From Desulfobacteraceae bacterium UBA5623 (lineage in GTDB: Bacteria; Desulfobacterota; DSM-4660; Desulfatiglandales; Desulfatiglandaceae), in NCBI GenBank assembly GCA_002424495.1, contig DIKH01000310.1, forward strand, positions 1-6,934: a DNA stretch of 6,934 bases, given 5' to 3'. This document shows positions 5,966 to 6,934 of this stretch, one piece after another. The notes below the pieces were generated by a model that had not been told where the DNA came from, ran no database searches, and was given only the letters and a program-made list of their open reading frames with translations. The position numbers and the translations under genes are program-made. Position 1 is the stretch's first letter, and the number at the start of each line of letters is the position of its first letter.

Positions 5966-6934
5966 GTGAGCGAGCATTCACCTTTTGTTCATCTCCATGT
6001 TCATACCGAATACAGCCTGTTGGACGGCGCCATCCGCACGGACCGGATGTTGAAAAAGTCACAGTCACTGGGAATGAAGGCCGCCGCCATTACAGATCAT
6101 GGAAACATGTTCGGGGCCATCCAGTTTTATGATCAGGCGGTAAAGGCCGGGATCAAGCCTATCATCGGCGCTGAAATCTATCTTGCTCCGGGAGACCGCA
6201 GGGACCGTTCACCGTCTCATGATGGCAGTCCCAACGCCTACCATCTGGTCCTGCTGGTCATGAACGACGAAGGGTATAAAAACCTGAGCAAGCTTGTCAC
6301 CTTGGGCCATCTGGAGGGATTCTACTACCACCCCCGGGTGGATATGGAACTCTTGAGGGAGCATAACGCCGGACTGATCGCCCTGTCTGCATGCCTTAAA
6401 GGTGTAATCCCCCACGCCATAATAGCCGGTCATATGGAAAAGGCCAGAGACAATACACGGAAACTGGCCTCGATATTCAACGACCGGTTCTATCTGGAGG
6501 TTCAGGCCAATAGCCTCCCGGAACAAAAAATTGTAAATAAGGCGCTAAGGGAAATAGCAGAAGATTTCTCCCTCCCCCTTGTCGCCACCAATGACTGCCA
6601 TTATCTGAACAAGGAAGATGCTGAGGCACATGATATACTACTTTGCATCCAGACAGGCAAGAATATTGATGACGAAAAACGTCTTAAGTTTTCAACAGAC
6701 GAATTTTATTTCAAGTCAGCCCAGGAGATGGCCGAGGCCATGCCAGGCTTTGATGACGCCATTAAAAACACCATGGAAGTGGCCGACCGTTGCCACTATG
6801 AAATAGAATTCGGGAAATATAAATACCCTGTTTTTCAGGTGCCAGGGGGCAGAAGTCTGGACGATATATTGACGGAGAAGGTCATTAAGGGTTTCAAGGA
6901 AAGGATGGCTCAAAAGGAGGAAGAAGAAGGCGGT
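5966..6934 (+). CDS. dnaE: DNA polymerase III alpha subunit (DnaE), N-terminal part, cut by window edge
   Basis: This is the catalytic subunit of the replicative polymerase. The window holds 323 codons of a protein usually around 1,150 aa, so only the PHP domain and the beginning of the polymerase region are present. The PHP part begins at once with FVHLHVHTEYSLLDGA (residues 7-22) and continues with AAITDHGNMFGAIQFY (39-54), PIIGAEIYLAP (65-75), YHLVLL (92-97), ALSACLKG (139-146), FYLEVQ (175-180) and VATNDCHYLNKEDAEAHD (206-223). The metal-binding His and Asp positions that E. coli DnaE has lost (HLR and TDF there) read HLH and TDH here, so the PHP site looks intact. Later family blocks DILLCIQTGK (223-232) and DEFYFKS (245-251) follow. 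The visible part ends in a Glu-rich stretch. It starts at GTG 5966 and is transcribed away from the kinase-rarA unit. Confidence 0.96.
   Translation, partial: MSEHSPFVHLHVHTEYSLLDGAIRTDRMLKKSQSLGMKAAAITDHGNMFGAIQFYDQAVKAGIKPIIGAEIYLAPGDRRDRSPSHDGSPNAYHLVLLVMNDEGYKNLSKLVTLGHLEGFYYHPRVDMELLREHNAGLIALSACLKGVIPHAIIAGHMEKARDNTRKLASIFNDRFYLEVQANSLPEQKIVNKALREIAEDFSLPLVATNDCHYLNKEDAEAHDILLCIQTGKNIDDEKRLKFSTDEFYFKSAQEMAEAMPGFDDAIKNTMEVADRCHYEIEFGKYKYPVFQVPGGRSLDDILTEKVIKGFKERMAQKEEEEGG

Overview
The window looks like ordinary chromosome from a moderate-GC, respiring Gram-negative bacterium, most likely a member of the Desulfobacterota (former Deltaproteobacteria). This assignment is an inference. It rests on separate (unfused) nuoC and nuoD genes, on NuoD wording such as HRMQEKM and LAWNWAYVGAVERL, and on a cytoplasmic PAS/NtrB-like sensor kinase. 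I see no transposase, integrase, phage gene, CRISPR array, tRNA or rRNA.

Layout, left to right. Positions 1-2604 hold four genes of a respiratory complex I operon, all on the minus strand and read right to left: nuoA, nuoB, nuoC and a nuoD cut by the left window edge. The genes overlap or lie within 9 nt of each other. nuoB and nuoC very probably use GTG starts with strong Shine-Dalgarno sequences. Positions 2605-2811 are a non-coding leader and promoter region: a near-consensus sigma70 promoter (TTGACA, 17 bp, TATTAA) with an A8 tract just upstream, followed by a roughly 110-nt leader with two inverted repeats. Positions 2812-5709 hold two more minus-strand genes 12 nt apart: a soluble PAS-histidine-kinase-receiver protein and rarA (an AAA+ ATPase of replication-fork maintenance). 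Positions 5710-5965 are a divergent intergenic region with a GC-rich hairpin and six consecutive 9-bp T-rich repeat units. From 5966 to the right edge runs dnaE on the plus strand (DNA polymerase III alpha subunit), of which only the N-terminal PHP part is present.

Functionally there are two blocks: energy conservation (Nuo proton pump) and DNA replication or repair (RarA, DnaE). The kinase gene sits in the second block, probably co-transcribed with rarA. It is the most unusual gene here: its ATP-binding domain is intact, but the phospho-accepting histidine of the H-box is arginine, and its C-terminal receiver domain keeps the phosphorylatable aspartate while losing three other active-site residues. 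It reads as a pseudo-kinase/pseudo-receiver protein rather than a standard two-component sensor. I see no clearly new multi-gene system; the best leads are this degenerate kinase and the repeat-bearing dnaE leader.
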